Assembly: GCA_015680685.1 (NCBI GenBank)
Contig: MNCI01004926.1
Location: forward strand, 244,999-308,998
Source of the DNA: Gnetum montanum
Lineage: Eukaryota; Streptophyta; Gnetopsida; Gnetales; Gnetaceae
Direction of reading: 5' to 3'
DNA: 64,000 nucleotides
Positions 49,202-59,739 of the stretch are shown here, in pieces (positions within the stretch are counted from its first letter, which is position 1; each line of letters starts with the position of its first letter). The position numbers and the translations under genes are program-made. The notes below the pieces were generated by a model. It ran no database searches, was not told the DNA's origin, and saw nothing but the letters and a program-made list of their open reading frames with translations.

Positions 49202-49344
49202 GTTTTCCAAACAATAACAATAAGATTCAATTACGAAATTTACAAATCTATCACAATGTACACAATTATAAGGAAAATTGAAGATGATCCCTCAAGTCTA
49301 GGCAATATCAAAGTACATCAAAGAAGTAGAATGTAATGCTCAAA

Positions 49345-49357
49345 TTCTCTAATACCA
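49345..49357 (-). other. Primer-binding-site-like sequence (tRNA-iMet type)
   Basis: The minus strand reads TTGGTATTAGAGAATTTGAG; plant tRNA-iMet primer sites read TGGTATCAGAGC, so one C-to-T change separates the core. An LTR would then lie to the right of 49,358, but no second LTR or clear ends were found. Confidence 0.5.
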
Positions 49358-51265
49358 ACTTCTATTATGATCCTTGGAATAATTACCAATTACTACTCAA
49401 TTCAACTTAAAAACCACTTTCATTTCATTCCCAAGAATCCATCATAACACACACAAGGATACAAAAAAGTTTAGCCCACTAAAAACCCCATTATTAATGC
49501 ATGAAAATGAAAATTACTTCAAATATAAGTGTTATTGGGCTCCTAAATATACAATTCAAATAATCTATAGAAGCATTAATCCTCTCAAAGCATATCAAAA
49601 CCTCACATACTTAACAATGGATAAAAGGCATAAGGCTTAGCATCCCTTGCAATCTACACTTTTCTCAATGGATGAGAAGTGCAATGTCAAAGAGTGTACA
49701 CAATACTAAATGGACTCACACACATGCTCTGCAATCTTCTCCTTGCTTCTCAAAACATATAAAATAGTCAAAAGACCCTTGATTATCATGAGCTTATATC
49801 ATTTATAGCCTCCTCTTCAAAACTTTATCATTTTCATGTTTTGAACTTCTTTTAAAAAATTGTTTGATCACCTACTACGAGAGGCTACAAGTTGTAGTAT
49901 GCTTGCAATATTAATTGGTTGCAAGTCCTTGTAGATCATAGGCATCCAAAATTTCCTAAACAGTGAAAACCCAAGATGAAATTGATCCTAGCATTAGTAA
50001 GTATGACTTTCATTACCTTGCAATATCTTAAAATACAAAATTTCAAGGTAAATATTTTTATCAATGTAATTGGCTATGACTAGTAGTCTCCAGCAATAAT
50101 TTTGATCAAACTACAACCTCTTACAAATTGTATGTCTTTGCAATTGCATGTCTATTTGCATTTTTCTTCAAAAAATTTTTTTAGCTCATTGTGGGGCATT
50201 GTGAGTGACAACCAACTCATAACTCTAAATTTTTGTGAACTACATTGCATTGTGGTTGCAGCTACTAACCCAAATAAGAAAAACGTCTAAAACCTGAATC
50301 ATTTTATGGATTTGTTGCCAAAATTCCATTTTGAAAATTTGAAATTGAAGTGGTTTCAAAAACAAATCCATAAAATGATTCACATTAATGAATTTCAAAT
50401 TTTCATAAAATTCCATTAATGAAGTGGTTTCAAAATTTTGAAATTTCCATTTATCAAATTAATGTGGATTGTTTTTGGGATCTTATGAATTTCATTACAT
50501 TGTGCCCTATACTACCTGCAATTATGCTTCAATTACCTTCAAAGAGCTACAACAACAAAAATAAACAACATGAATGAAATTTAAACTTGGTATCACTTTT
50601 GGTATGAGAGTAAACACCTCTATTTATAGGTTTGTATAATAATTTTATCATTTTAAGCATGATACCTATATGTGAGACTCATGAGGCATCTTTTCCATTT
50701 ATAAACTTCATGACTTAAAAGTCTATATGTTACTTTAAAATATAAATAATTATAAAAACTATGGACTTAGAAAACATCATACAATTTTATAAAAGTCAAG
50801 TTGAACAAAAAGATAATAAAATAGACATTAATGTAACATTTCACTAACATTATTTCCTATAGGCAATTCACAATTTGTGAGATTTCAATGCTTTTTATCA
50901 TTAATGCAAACAATGCAGTGCCTTGGTTTGACTAATAACATCACTTTTAAGAGAACTTTCTTACTATTAAGAATATTGATAACTGAGAAGGTATTAAAAC
51001 ACTAATGATTTTACTTGTATTAATTTCTTTTCTTTTAGAGTTTTTCTACTTTGTCATTTCCTTCAAATTACGTGCATGTTACAACCAATAAAAACATGTA
51101 GTAACCTTCTATAGGAATTCATTTACAAAATGCCAAAAACTATCATTGTTAGGTTAGTATCATGATCATCATCCTAGTCTTATCCCAATAAAATAAGGTT
51201 GACCACATGAGGTTTTTTCTTTTTCTTTTTCTTTTTTGTCATTTACATCAATGAAGAACGAGATC
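49358..51265. other. AT-rich region with nested inverted repeats
   Basis: No supported gene. If the primer site at 49,345 is real, the left part is an LTR read on the minus strand. At 50,296-50,316 and 50,361-50,381 lie the arms of a perfect 21-bp inverted repeat with a 44-base loop. Further inverted words (CACATTAAT at 50,381 and ATTAATGTG near 50,458) make a larger palindromic cluster to about 50,467. Confidence 0.45.
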
Positions 51266-51269
51266 CTTA

Positions 51270-52130
51270 TTTATTTGTAATTTCTTCAAATCATCTTTAA
51301 TTATTCTTTCTTACTTTTTTTTTATTTTTAAGCCTTTTAATTCAAGAGTATGTTTCTACTTTTCTATTTTAGAAGCAATACTTTCTCAAGTTATATTTGC
51401 TAATATGATATCACTTGCAAAGAGTATACACCAAGAGATTTCATCTTGCAATTCCTTTGTTAATTCATTTATACTAAATAGCAAATAAGTATGGATTAAA
51501 TGTAGACCTAATGTGATTGAAAATTTAGATGTGATTCCATATATTCTAATTTTAGTCGTAGTTCTTTACAATATGCCTTGATATACCTTAATATATTTAT
51601 TAGGGATGCTTTTCCTTTGTAAAGCTTACCAAATAATATTTTTAGGCATTTGATCGTATGTTTTATCCAAGTGTATTAAGAAAATATCTTCTATAGTAGA
51701 TCTTCTTGTTATAAATCCAAATTGATTTTCTGATACTGTTTATTCAAGTTTAAGATGTTGCTCTATGACAATCTCCCAAAGCTTCATACTATGACTCATT
51801 AGCTTGATCACAAAAATATTTTTATTTAATTTTTAAGTATTTGTCTATCTTTCAAAATTTTGTTAATAATTATGTTAGCCACAAAAACTTGTGCATCTTT
51901 TAATGCTTCTCAAACTTTATTAGGAATGTGATACAGCTTATGCATTTTTCATCTTGGATAAGCCTATCTTTGTCTTAAAGAATCAAAGTTCATTAACCGA
52001 CCCAAAATTTCTTTATCTTTCTTGATGTTTTTTGTTACAAAATCTTAATTTAATAATTTTAAGAATAATTTTTGTACATATCCAAAATTTCATTGTCTTT
52101 TATCAAAATTCTTTTATTTGTCTTCTTGAT
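51270..52130 (-). pseudogene. LINE reverse transcriptase relic
   Basis: The minus strand reads KLMSHSMKLWEIVIEQHL, ENQFGFITRRST, HLDKTYDQMPKNIIW and CILFASDIILANI. These are the LINE RT landmarks SHxMKLWE, QFGFxxGRS, DLxKAYDxVP and LFADDI, with the second catalytic Asp pair changed to Ser-Asp. About 20 codons are missing before HLDKTYD, and there are many stops. It lies just downstream of the NLR gene in the same orientation. Confidence 0.8.
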
Positions 52131-52261
52131 GTATTTGATATAATCAATATCCTTATATTTCTTATTTTTTATTTTTATTACATTATATCTAGGTTCTCAC
52201 AATTTCCATTAAAAAATTATCCAAAAGTTTGTCCAACTTTACTAATCTATAAAATATAGCC

Positions 52262-52954
52262 TTAATATATACATTTTAAATTTATACCATCTGGATACAG
52301 CTCTTCCCATCTTTTGATAAGTAGAGGACATGCTTTCAAGTAAATGACTTTTAGTGATTTCATTTGCACAAAAATGTCCACCCACTTTTCCTGCAATTGG
52401 AAGCAGTAACCAAGATTTAATACCTGTAAAGAGGGCAACTGGCAAAATGTTGAGCCTAGAGACTTCAGATTTTTGCATCCCTCCATGCTTAGGAATTGCA
52501 GGGACACCAACCCTCCAAAGTTGTCCGGAAGATCCAGCAAGTTAGAGCAATTGTCCAAATACAATGTTTCTAAAGATAATAGATTTGGAATAGTTCGTGG
52601 CAGTTGGACAAGCTCTCCACAGTGCTTCAAAATTAAAGTCTTCAAAGAAGTAGAAGCATACCCTATGCTTTCAGGAACGCCCTTTAACCCAACGTTTGTT
52701 ATGGCAATCACTGTCAGACAAGGCAAAGTATGCAGTTCGTCAGGCATGTACCACACATGAGGAGCATCGTACAAGAAAAACTTTACGAGTGATTTCATGT
52801 TGGACAAAAGGCCATGCGGTATCTCCCTTGAATAACTCCCTCCTAAACTGAAGTGCCTTAGAGATGAGACAACTCCATGCTCATTCTCAACGTTGCCAAT
52901 AACTGCATTCTCTTCCTGCAATCTAATCTTTAGGATTTTGAGGCTGCTTGGCAT
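52262..52954 (-). CDS. LRR exon of the NLR gene
   Basis: 231 codons without a stop. It opens after the acceptor TGCATGCAG with MPSSLKILKIRLQEEN. About eight leucine-rich repeats follow, for example SLKTLILKHCGELVQLP, SLETLYLDNCSNLLDLP, SLQFLSMEGCKNLKSLG, SLQVLNLGYCFQLQEKW and SLKVIYLKACPLLIKRW, ending NLKCIY and a stop at 52,262. The C-x-x-L spacing is typical of plant NLR LRRs, which recognise ligands or guarded proteins. The open frame upstream to 53,014 is intron read-through. A decayed copy lies at 47,805-48,305. Confidence 0.92.
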   Translation of the reverse strand: MPSSLKILKIRLQEENAVIGNVENEHGVVSSLRHFSLGGSYSREIPHGLLSNMKSLVKFFLYDAPHVWYMPDELHTLPCLTVIAITNVGLKGVPESIGYASTSLKTLILKHCGELVQLPRTIPNLLSLETLYLDNCSNLLDLPDNFGGLVSLQFLSMEGCKNLKSLGSTFCQLPSLQVLNLGYCFQLQEKWVDIFVQMKSLKVIYLKACPLLIKRWEELYPDGINLKCIY

Positions 52955-55900
52955 CTGCATGCATGCAAGAAAGCAAGCAAAGACAACCAATTCCATCATC
53001 ATGAAGGCATCCATGCACCCGCTGACACACGTCTACTTAATTTTTCCAAGAATTACTTACTTGATGAGCGATCTAATTACACCAAATTTAACCACCTACA
53101 TATATATATATATATTAACAAAATGGTTAACTTTTAGTTACCTGGTGCAAGTAGACGGTGCAGTTTGGTGCACAGGCCAGATGCGTTAGTTGGAGGCAAC
53201 GCCTCACATCAAAGGGCTCTGAAGCCGGCCTTGCACTCGCCTTCTACTCTCATGCCTTGGATGATGGTGTAATCCTGATCTTCAAAATCCAAGGAAAGAA
53301 TTCGCAGTGAAGAAGAGATGAGGTCCAGTTTATAGCATGGCAATGTCAAGACCTCCTCAGTGTCGGTCTCTTCAGAAAAATAAATGCCCTTCACGCCCTG
53401 CCAAGTATCCTGCCACAGGTTAAGCCATGAAATTCATCAAAATATTTGAAACTTTAACATTAATTTGATGAAAAACACGAAGAACACGGTTTTATTAGAA
53501 CAAGGTGCAATGTCCTTTGACTTTTCAAAAGCTTTTTTGCTGCACGCTTCCGGCCGCCAAAGAAACAGGTAAAAGGAAACTCAGGTTTTTGAAATACTTG
53601 AAAATGGTTGCTCCAGAAAACAATTTTCAAAGTCGGTCACGGCAATTGCATCACATAGCATTGTGTAATTAAAGAAAAACCTGTCAGAGTAATTGTATGT
53701 TATCAACAAAATTGAAACCTGTAAGCACGCGTGAAACAGAAGAATAACTGGAAGTTCGGTTGAAGCTTCATGTTCTTCTCTTTGAATTCTTGGTGATTAT
53801 TGATACTTACCGAGTTACCGGCAGCGCTTTTTAAAATATAACAAACAAATTGTTTTGAAATATTTAGGGTGATGAATTCAAATTACACTATATAATAGGT
53901 TCATCTTTTAACCATGTTGGATATTCTATAATGACAGTTTGATTTGGAATTGAAGAAGGTGGAGGGAAAGAAGTCGCATTAGGTGTTTCCTCCAAACTGT
54001 AAGACACAACATATCCATGATCAAAACAGAAATGTTTGGTTCAATTCCTCGGTAAGGTATCCATTAAAGCGTACAAATGTTTCATAAACATGAAATTGTT
54101 ATAAATAAAATATGTAAAAAAAATTCATTGCTATCATTAAATGAATTATTTCCTTTCTTAACTAGGTAAAAAAGCAAGAACTTTACCTGTTACCCTTCAT
54201 CATGCTTAAGAATAATGCCTGATAAATGATAATGTATAAATTCCTTGAAAATGTTATGGTAGTTGATAAAAAAAATAAAGGTGAGCACCTGAAAATCGAC
54301 TGATTGTATCATGGATTTCAACTGGGCGACGGTGGTGATTCTGTTGGATTTGCATCTACTCTGACCCATCTGCAGCAACACGTCATGCACTTTTGCCGTC
54401 TTACCAACCTCCGCTTGTGTCACGACTCCTTTGGTGTATTCATGAAATGCTGGTTTAACGAGTGCTCTCCTTTCCAGCACTTCCATGGTGTCCACTCCAT
54501 ATAAGTCCTGTAAGNACGCTCACGCTGCTCCCGGATTACGGCTACGGCTTCATCAATGTCGCGGTGGTACCTCACATATCTGCTAACCGTTTCGATTAGC
54601 AGAGGAACACCACCGCAAACCTCTTTTAGCAAATAATTCCTTTGTTCTTCACTTAGCTTATCTGCAACATGGCTCCCCATTTCCTGGTTCAACAAAGTAA
54701 GCGCCTCTGCTTCTGGCAAAGAATCCACACTCACTACTTTCACATCATTTCCACTGTTAATGCCTCCTAAACCGCGGCTCACACCCGAGTCTCTTGCCGT
54801 TAACAGAAGCCTTAACTTTATTGAGGTGTCGAGATTTTTAGGCAACAATTTGGCCAGCTCTCTGCTACTCAACACGTTATCGATGTAAAGAAAACATGCA
54901 TCTTTCCCGAAACACTTCTGCAAAAGTTTCTGACCGTCTGTGCTGGTGGAAGGTCTCGCTTGAATTTCAGAAATGTCATCTAAAATTTTATTCTGTACGG
55001 CCAATGTATTGGGCACACTTCCGATGTTTTCATACAGTGCTACCTTTGAAAACTTGAAGCCCAAAATGTCATCTACTTTCGCATACACGGCATCCGCAAT
55101 GGTAGTTTTACCAATGCCTCCAAGACCATGTAAAATAACAACGACTACATTTTTGTTGCTCTCCAACTCTAACTGTTCCACTATCTGTTCTAGCGTTCCA
55201 TCCGGTATCACTGCGATTAGACTAGTTAAATTTAAAAACTAAAATTCACATATTAATCTCATGGTACATAAGAAGGTTTCAATGAGATCATATTACCTGC
55301 GTCTTTAGGATAAAATTCCATCCTAGGAAGCTCAATTGGTTCTTGTGCATTATAAGTCCTAATGATTACTTGGAACATCAAATGTTTATACATTTTTTCA
55401 AGGTCGTGACGGAGATCTTCCAAGTGCCTCTTCTGTACAGATCCTGAGAAAAATCTGATATAGATATGCATACAGAGTCAAAAATCATAGCTCATTTACC
55501 AGTAATAACTAAATTGGTGTAAAACAACCAGAATGGAAAAAGTGACACAAGATTGTCACTCACCTGTACCAACGGGAGGATTTTATTTGGGAGAAGCATA
55601 GGGCACATCCTTCAACAACCAATTGCAGGGCTTCCTCCATTATGCTAAGGATTTGCAGTTTGAGCTTCTTCCTTTGCTTCAGAAGTTGAAGGTATTCTGC
55701 TAAGCGACACATTTGCTTCAGAAGTTGAAGGTATTCTGCTAAGCGACACATTTCATCAAGCAGATCTAAACACTCTGTTTTATTTGAAGAGATGAGATCG
55801 AATCTGTCAAGAACAAAAGCCACAGCCACTAAGCCAGCAGCAATCCAATGAGCCTTTCCAATCCCATTTAGTGCTGTTTTCACAACGCTCTTCAACGCCT

Positions 55901-56814
55901 CACTTGACATCTGTCCATAATATATGCATTAGATCACTTGACATCTGTCCATAATATATGCATTAGACTTCTTGCAATCTTGGCTTCTTCAACTAGTCTG
56001 ATAATTAATCTTTAAAAACACGGATTTGGTCGGGAAGATACTTACAAGCCCACTAGCAGCATCTGCCGACTCAGAAAAGAAATCTTTTAAACTGGCTAAC
56101 GGCGATGTGTCTATGAACTTCCATTTTCTGCTCTCAGGTTTCAGATCATGCGATGATGAAGCGGGTGATCCCTGAGTTCACATGCCACACATGCCACATC
56201 AGATGAAACTGAGGATCTTCCTTCAAATTTAAAATAGTTGAACACATATATAAATTTATAACATGCTAATTAAAAATGAAACAAAGTCCAAAGTAAAACA
56301 CTAGAAACGAAGTCCAAACTCCAAACCACCGCAGTCCAAGCACAAATAAATAATGTAGGGAGGTTTCACTTGTTCAAAGAGAGGGTGTAGAAATGGATTG
56401 ACCGACCTTGGCATAATTGAGTAGGATGCGAATGTCAGCAATAAGAGTGGCCAACTCTCCATCAACACCGTCCTTTGAAATGTCAAGAATACTGTGGAGT
56501 GCATGATCAGGAACAGTAGGAACAGAAGCAGAAACAGATGCAGACGTTGGAGACTGCGGAGCTGATGGATCCTCAGCAGCAATAGAAGGAGGTTGTGCTG
56601 CTCTTGCTGATGATCCATCAAGTGTAGCGGAGGTTGATGTTTGATCAGCAACAACCACAGATTCAGATGCAGAAGTTGAAGCCTGCACAGGGGATGGATC
56701 CTCCTCCGGCGTAGGGGTAACAGTTGAAGTGTGCACTGGAGAGACTGCATCATTGCCGCTGCAGCTGCAGCAGGCACGCCAACAATGAGAACACACAGAC
56801 TTGGTGTTACCCAT
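52262..56814 (-). CDS. NLR-type disease resistance gene, seven-exon model (two frame breaks)
   Basis: NLRs are cytoplasmic immune receptors that sense pathogen effectors and trigger cell death. Exons by splice sites and phase: 56,814-56,407; 56,171-56,046; 55,910-55,564; 55,454-55,297; 55,210-54,289; 53,409-53,142; 52,954-52,262. This gives about 970 residues. Exon 1 starts MGNTKSVCSHC, a myristoylation-type start followed by cysteines, then a Ser/Thr/Pro-rich linker. Exons 2-4 give a helical domain (HWIAAGLVAVAFVLDRF; LVVEGCALCFSQIKSSRWY) resembling the four-helix bundles of RPW8, MCAfunc or HeLo type. Exon 5 is NB-ARC. Exons 6-7 are LRRs. Two breaks: ambiguous base at 54,515 with a frame change, and a frameshift near 53,211-53,235 in exon 6. 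It may be a pseudogene or carry assembly errors. The helical family is uncertain. Confidence 0.8.
53098..53115. repeat. AT microsatellite in NLR intron 6
   Basis: An uninterrupted TA run of about eight units (CATATATATATATATATATT) lies about 30 bases downstream of the exon 6 donor on the minus strand. Confidence 0.8.
54289..55210 (-). CDS. NB-ARC exon of the NLR gene
   Basis: This exon binds and exchanges ADP/ATP as the switch of the receptor. In order: P-loop GLGGIGKTTIADAVYAKV (about 55,120), Walker B KDACFLYIDNVLSS (about 54,870), RNBS-B LRLLLTARDSGVSR (about 54,810), SLPEAEALTLLNQE, the GLPL-type motif CGGVPLLIETVSRY (about 54,600), then VLERRALVKPAF and the MHD-position motif AKVHDVLLQMG (V-H-D). 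An N at 54,515 coincides with a shift: before it the frame reads VIREQRER, after it LQDLYGVDTMEVL in another frame. The acceptor AATCGCAG at 55,211 and donor CAG-GTGCTC at 54,288 fit the neighbouring exons in phase. Confidence 0.9.
55673..55750 (-). repeat. 39-bp in-frame tandem duplication in NLR exon 3
   Basis: Two identical 39-base copies (55,673-55,711; 55,712-55,750) duplicate MCRLAEYLQLLKQ in the helical domain, adding 13 residues. No base differs between the copies, so it is recent. Confidence 0.95.
55900..55967 (-). repeat. 34-bp tandem duplication over the intron 2 acceptor
   Basis: Two identical 34-base copies (55,900-55,933; 55,934-55,967) contain the acceptor ACAG and the following ATGTCAAGTGA. 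It duplicates the branch and acceptor context. The upstream ACAG was not copied with the second unit's left flank, so use of the outer site is unclear. 34 is not a multiple of 3, so splicing at an outer copy would shift frame. Confidence 0.85.
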
Positions 56815-57720
56815 AATTAATTAAGTCTCAAAGACCACAGAACAGAGCAACGATAGATAGCAGCAGTGAGCGCACAGAAATTTCGGGAGCTTGCAGATCT
56901 GCACAAATGGAAGCGTTGTTACCACATTATAAGTATGGACGAGGCATATAAGAATCCGAGGACAGCAAGAATAGCTTAAGAAAAGAATTTTTAGTAGAAA
57001 TCAAGATTAACTTAATGCAATTGCAATCCATTAAAAAAAGTGAACGGATTCCAAGAAGATCAGGCAAGCAGAGAATAATGGAGTGCTTTAGATTTATCAA
57101 AGATGCCATTGCTGACCCATTTTGTTATGCTTTAACAGGAAAGAAAACCAAATTCGCAATGATGGAAGAGTATGCTTTATCCCTTGCTTGCTGCACTGGC
57201 TACTTTGGTCTATTCCACGCATTTGTACCTTACTTATATCACAGGCTAAGCTTTTCGTTCCTAAGATTTACTCTGGTTTTTAGAATCCAAGAGAAGCGGT
57301 ATTTGGAATCCGAGGACAGCAAGAATACATCGAGTAAAAAATTAATCCAGTTTTGAGCATGGATTCGAAAGGAGGCGAAGCTTGAGCTTAACGGAATGCT
57401 TTTCCTGACATTATTGTTTGCCTTTAATGTGGTCATGGACCATGATTTATTCGTTACGTAATGGCTCCATTTTGTGATCCACGCGGCCATCACTTTGTAG
57501 AATACGTGTAGCTTGTTGCAAGAACAACTTGTATAATAATTATGATTATTGAAAAATGTTGGGTTAAGATTACATAGTGACCATTAGCTAGGGTGATTGA
57601 AAGATGCTTATTTTTTAAGTTGGAAACATGACCTTGAGCCGTAGTAGCTCTTTGAAGAGGTTAAGCATTAATGATCCTTTTTTGCTCTATTAATATTAGA
57701 TGTCCAAAAAGAGAGAGTAA
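56815..57720. other. NLR 5' flank with possible divergent reading frame
   Basis: Expected promoter side of the NLR. A plus-strand frame (57,015-57,356, 113 codons) reads MECFRFIKDAIADPFCYALT and a hydrophobic stretch (SLACCTGYFGLFHAFVPYL). I do not recognise it and it may not be a gene. A 22-bp direct repeat (56,952-56,973 and 57,306-57,327, both encoding ESEDSKN in this orientation) bounds it. Nothing is seen from 57,360 to 57,720. Confidence 0.3.
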
Positions 57721-57979
57721 TGGTTAGAAATAGAGAGCAATGGAAAAGAAAATATAATTATGCAAAAGAAGATTACTGCAAATTTGCATTTGCAGGTTTA
57801 CACTACATATATTTATACAATTCTTGAGTGGAGGCTAAATGGAAACCATCCAAAGAATGTAAAAAAGAGGATAGAAGACTTAACATAGAGGGAACACTAA
57901 GAAGAGGAAATTTTACAAAGCAAGATCATTGTAGTTACAAAACACTTAGAAATAATGTTGGAAACTAAACATTCTAATA
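57721..57979 (-). repeat. 3' LTR of the copia element
   Basis: Aligns with 63,601-63,858 (GAGAGCAATGGAAAAGAAAATAT... to CATTCTAATA). Next to it the minus strand reads TTGAAGGGGACT, a copia-type polypurine tract (57,980-57,991). Confidence 0.9.
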
Positions 57980-57984
57980 AGTCC

Positions 57985-58400
57985 CCTTCAAGTTGGAGCA
58001 TGGATATTGAGAACACCTAACTTGTCAAGTAAATATTGAAACTGAAGTGCTCCAAGAGGTTTTGTGAAGAGATTAGTAAGTTGATGTACAGTAGATGCAT
58101 GAGTTGTTTGAATCATTTTAGATTGAATCTTTTTTATGAACAATGTGACAATCAATCTTAATGTGTTTGGTTTGTTCATGGAAGACTAGATTAGTAGTGA
58201 TATGTAGAGTAGTCTTGTTGTCACAAAAAAAAGTTGTTGGTTGAGGATGAGATACTTGTAGAACCTTTAATAGATTAAGAAGCTAAGGGAGTTCACACTA
58301 AGCACTTGTCATAGTATGATATTCTATTCAGCAAAGGAATAAGAGATAATGGATTATTTCTTTGATTTCCATGAAAGTAGAGAAGTTCCAAGAAAGGTAT
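57985..58400 (-). pseudogene. Copia RNase H remnant
   Basis: The minus-strand frame 58,179-57,988 reads VTLFIKKIQSKMIQTTHAST and HQLTNLFTKPLGALQFQYLL, then DKLGVLNIHAPT, the classic end of copia RNase H (FTKPL, LLxKLG). The upstream part (58,400-58,200) has frame breaks. Confidence 0.9.
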
Positions 58401-58419
58401 AATACCTAGTAACAAATCT

Positions 58420-59480
58420 ACGAGTATCAGTGTAACTAGCCCAATCTAAGTCATAGTATGCACATAATTGAAGAGGACTTAAGGAAGAGATTAAAATTCC
58501 CTAGCTCGGTGTTCTCTTTAGATATCTATGAATTCTACAAGCTGCATCAAGATGGGGTTGTCAAGGTTGATCTAAGAATTGACTTAACATATGAACTGTA
58601 TATGTAATGTTAGGGTGAGTGATAGTGAGATAGATGAGATGTCCTACAAGGTGGTAATATGATGATAGATCCTCTAATAAAGATCCATCATTTCTATTAA
58701 GCTTCAAATTCTGCTCCATTGGAAATGAAGAAGGACAAAACCAAGAAAACTTGTATCTTCAAGAATATCTAAATCATATTTTCATTGTGAGAAATAAATA
58801 CCTTTACTAGAGTGAGCAATTTCAATTCCAAGGAAATATTTGGGTAGCTCCAAATCTTTGACTTGAAATTGACTATGAAGGAACCTGTTTAGAGTTGTAA
58901 TGGAGACAAAATTATTTCTAGCAACAATGATATCATCTATAAACCAACACTACTATAAAGGAAGCCCTCACCGTGCATGTGAGGAGAGAATGATTAGCCT
59001 TTAATTGAGTGTAGCTAGCATCAATGAGACTAGAAGATAGTTTTTAAAATCATTTTCTTGAAGCTTACTTAAGCCTATATAGAGATTTGTTGAGGCAGAA
59101 AACATGCATTTCTCCTAGCACACCAAAACTAAGAGGAAGAGCCATATAAACCTCTTCTTTAAGATCATCATCGAGAAATGCATTATTAATATCCAATTGA
59201 TGATGCCAATTTTGAATGCTTGCAACTGCCAAAATACATCTAACTATAGTCAGTTGAGCAACATGTAGTGCTCAATGGTTTTATAAAGTTTGTATTTGAT
59301 CTTGAACATACTAACAACCAATGGCCCTTTTATGATGAGGTAAAGAACTAACTATCCAAGTATTGTGAAATACCATTGCATGAATATCTGCTACCATTGC
59401 CTCCCATAATGTTGGATCCTTAATTTCTTGGGTAAAAGTCCTCGACACTCTATGAGATGAAATAGCTACAAAATAGGCTT
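58420..59480 (-). pseudogene. Copia reverse transcriptase remnant
   Basis: Near 59,440-59,330 the minus strand reads SHRVSRTFTQEIKDPTLWEA and NTWIVSSLPHHK. At about 58,950 it reads FIDDIIVARN (the catalytic D-D pair kept), then FLHSQFQVKDLELPKYFLGI and IAHSSKGIYF. Stops and indels throughout. The order integrase, then RT, then RNase H defines copia. Confidence 0.9.
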
Positions 59481-59739
59481 GATCTTATGGTCAAAGTTTT
59501 CTACATGAAACAAACTATAAAATGGGATAAGTGGTGCTTACCATTGGCTTTGCCAATGAGGAAGATGACGGAGTGGTTAATGAATGAATAGTAGATTGAT
59601 AATCATAATCTTGGAGATAACTTAGAGTATGTTGAATGCAAGTGGATAGTCTTGGTAAAGAATGTGATTGATTAGGACCAAGAATTTAGAAGAAGGATTG
59701 AATAAGTTCCTCAATTTAAACAACCAAGACAACAAAAAC

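Noticed and set aside
54973-55242. 89-codon plus-strand frame opposite the NB-ARC P-loop
   Set aside because: Antisense shadow of a well-supported coding exon.
56301-56777. 158-codon minus-strand frame (Leu/His-rich) overlapping NLR exon 1
   Set aside because: Shifted frame of exon 1; the frame starting MGNTKS has the ATG, the myristoylation-type start and a donor in phase with exon 2.
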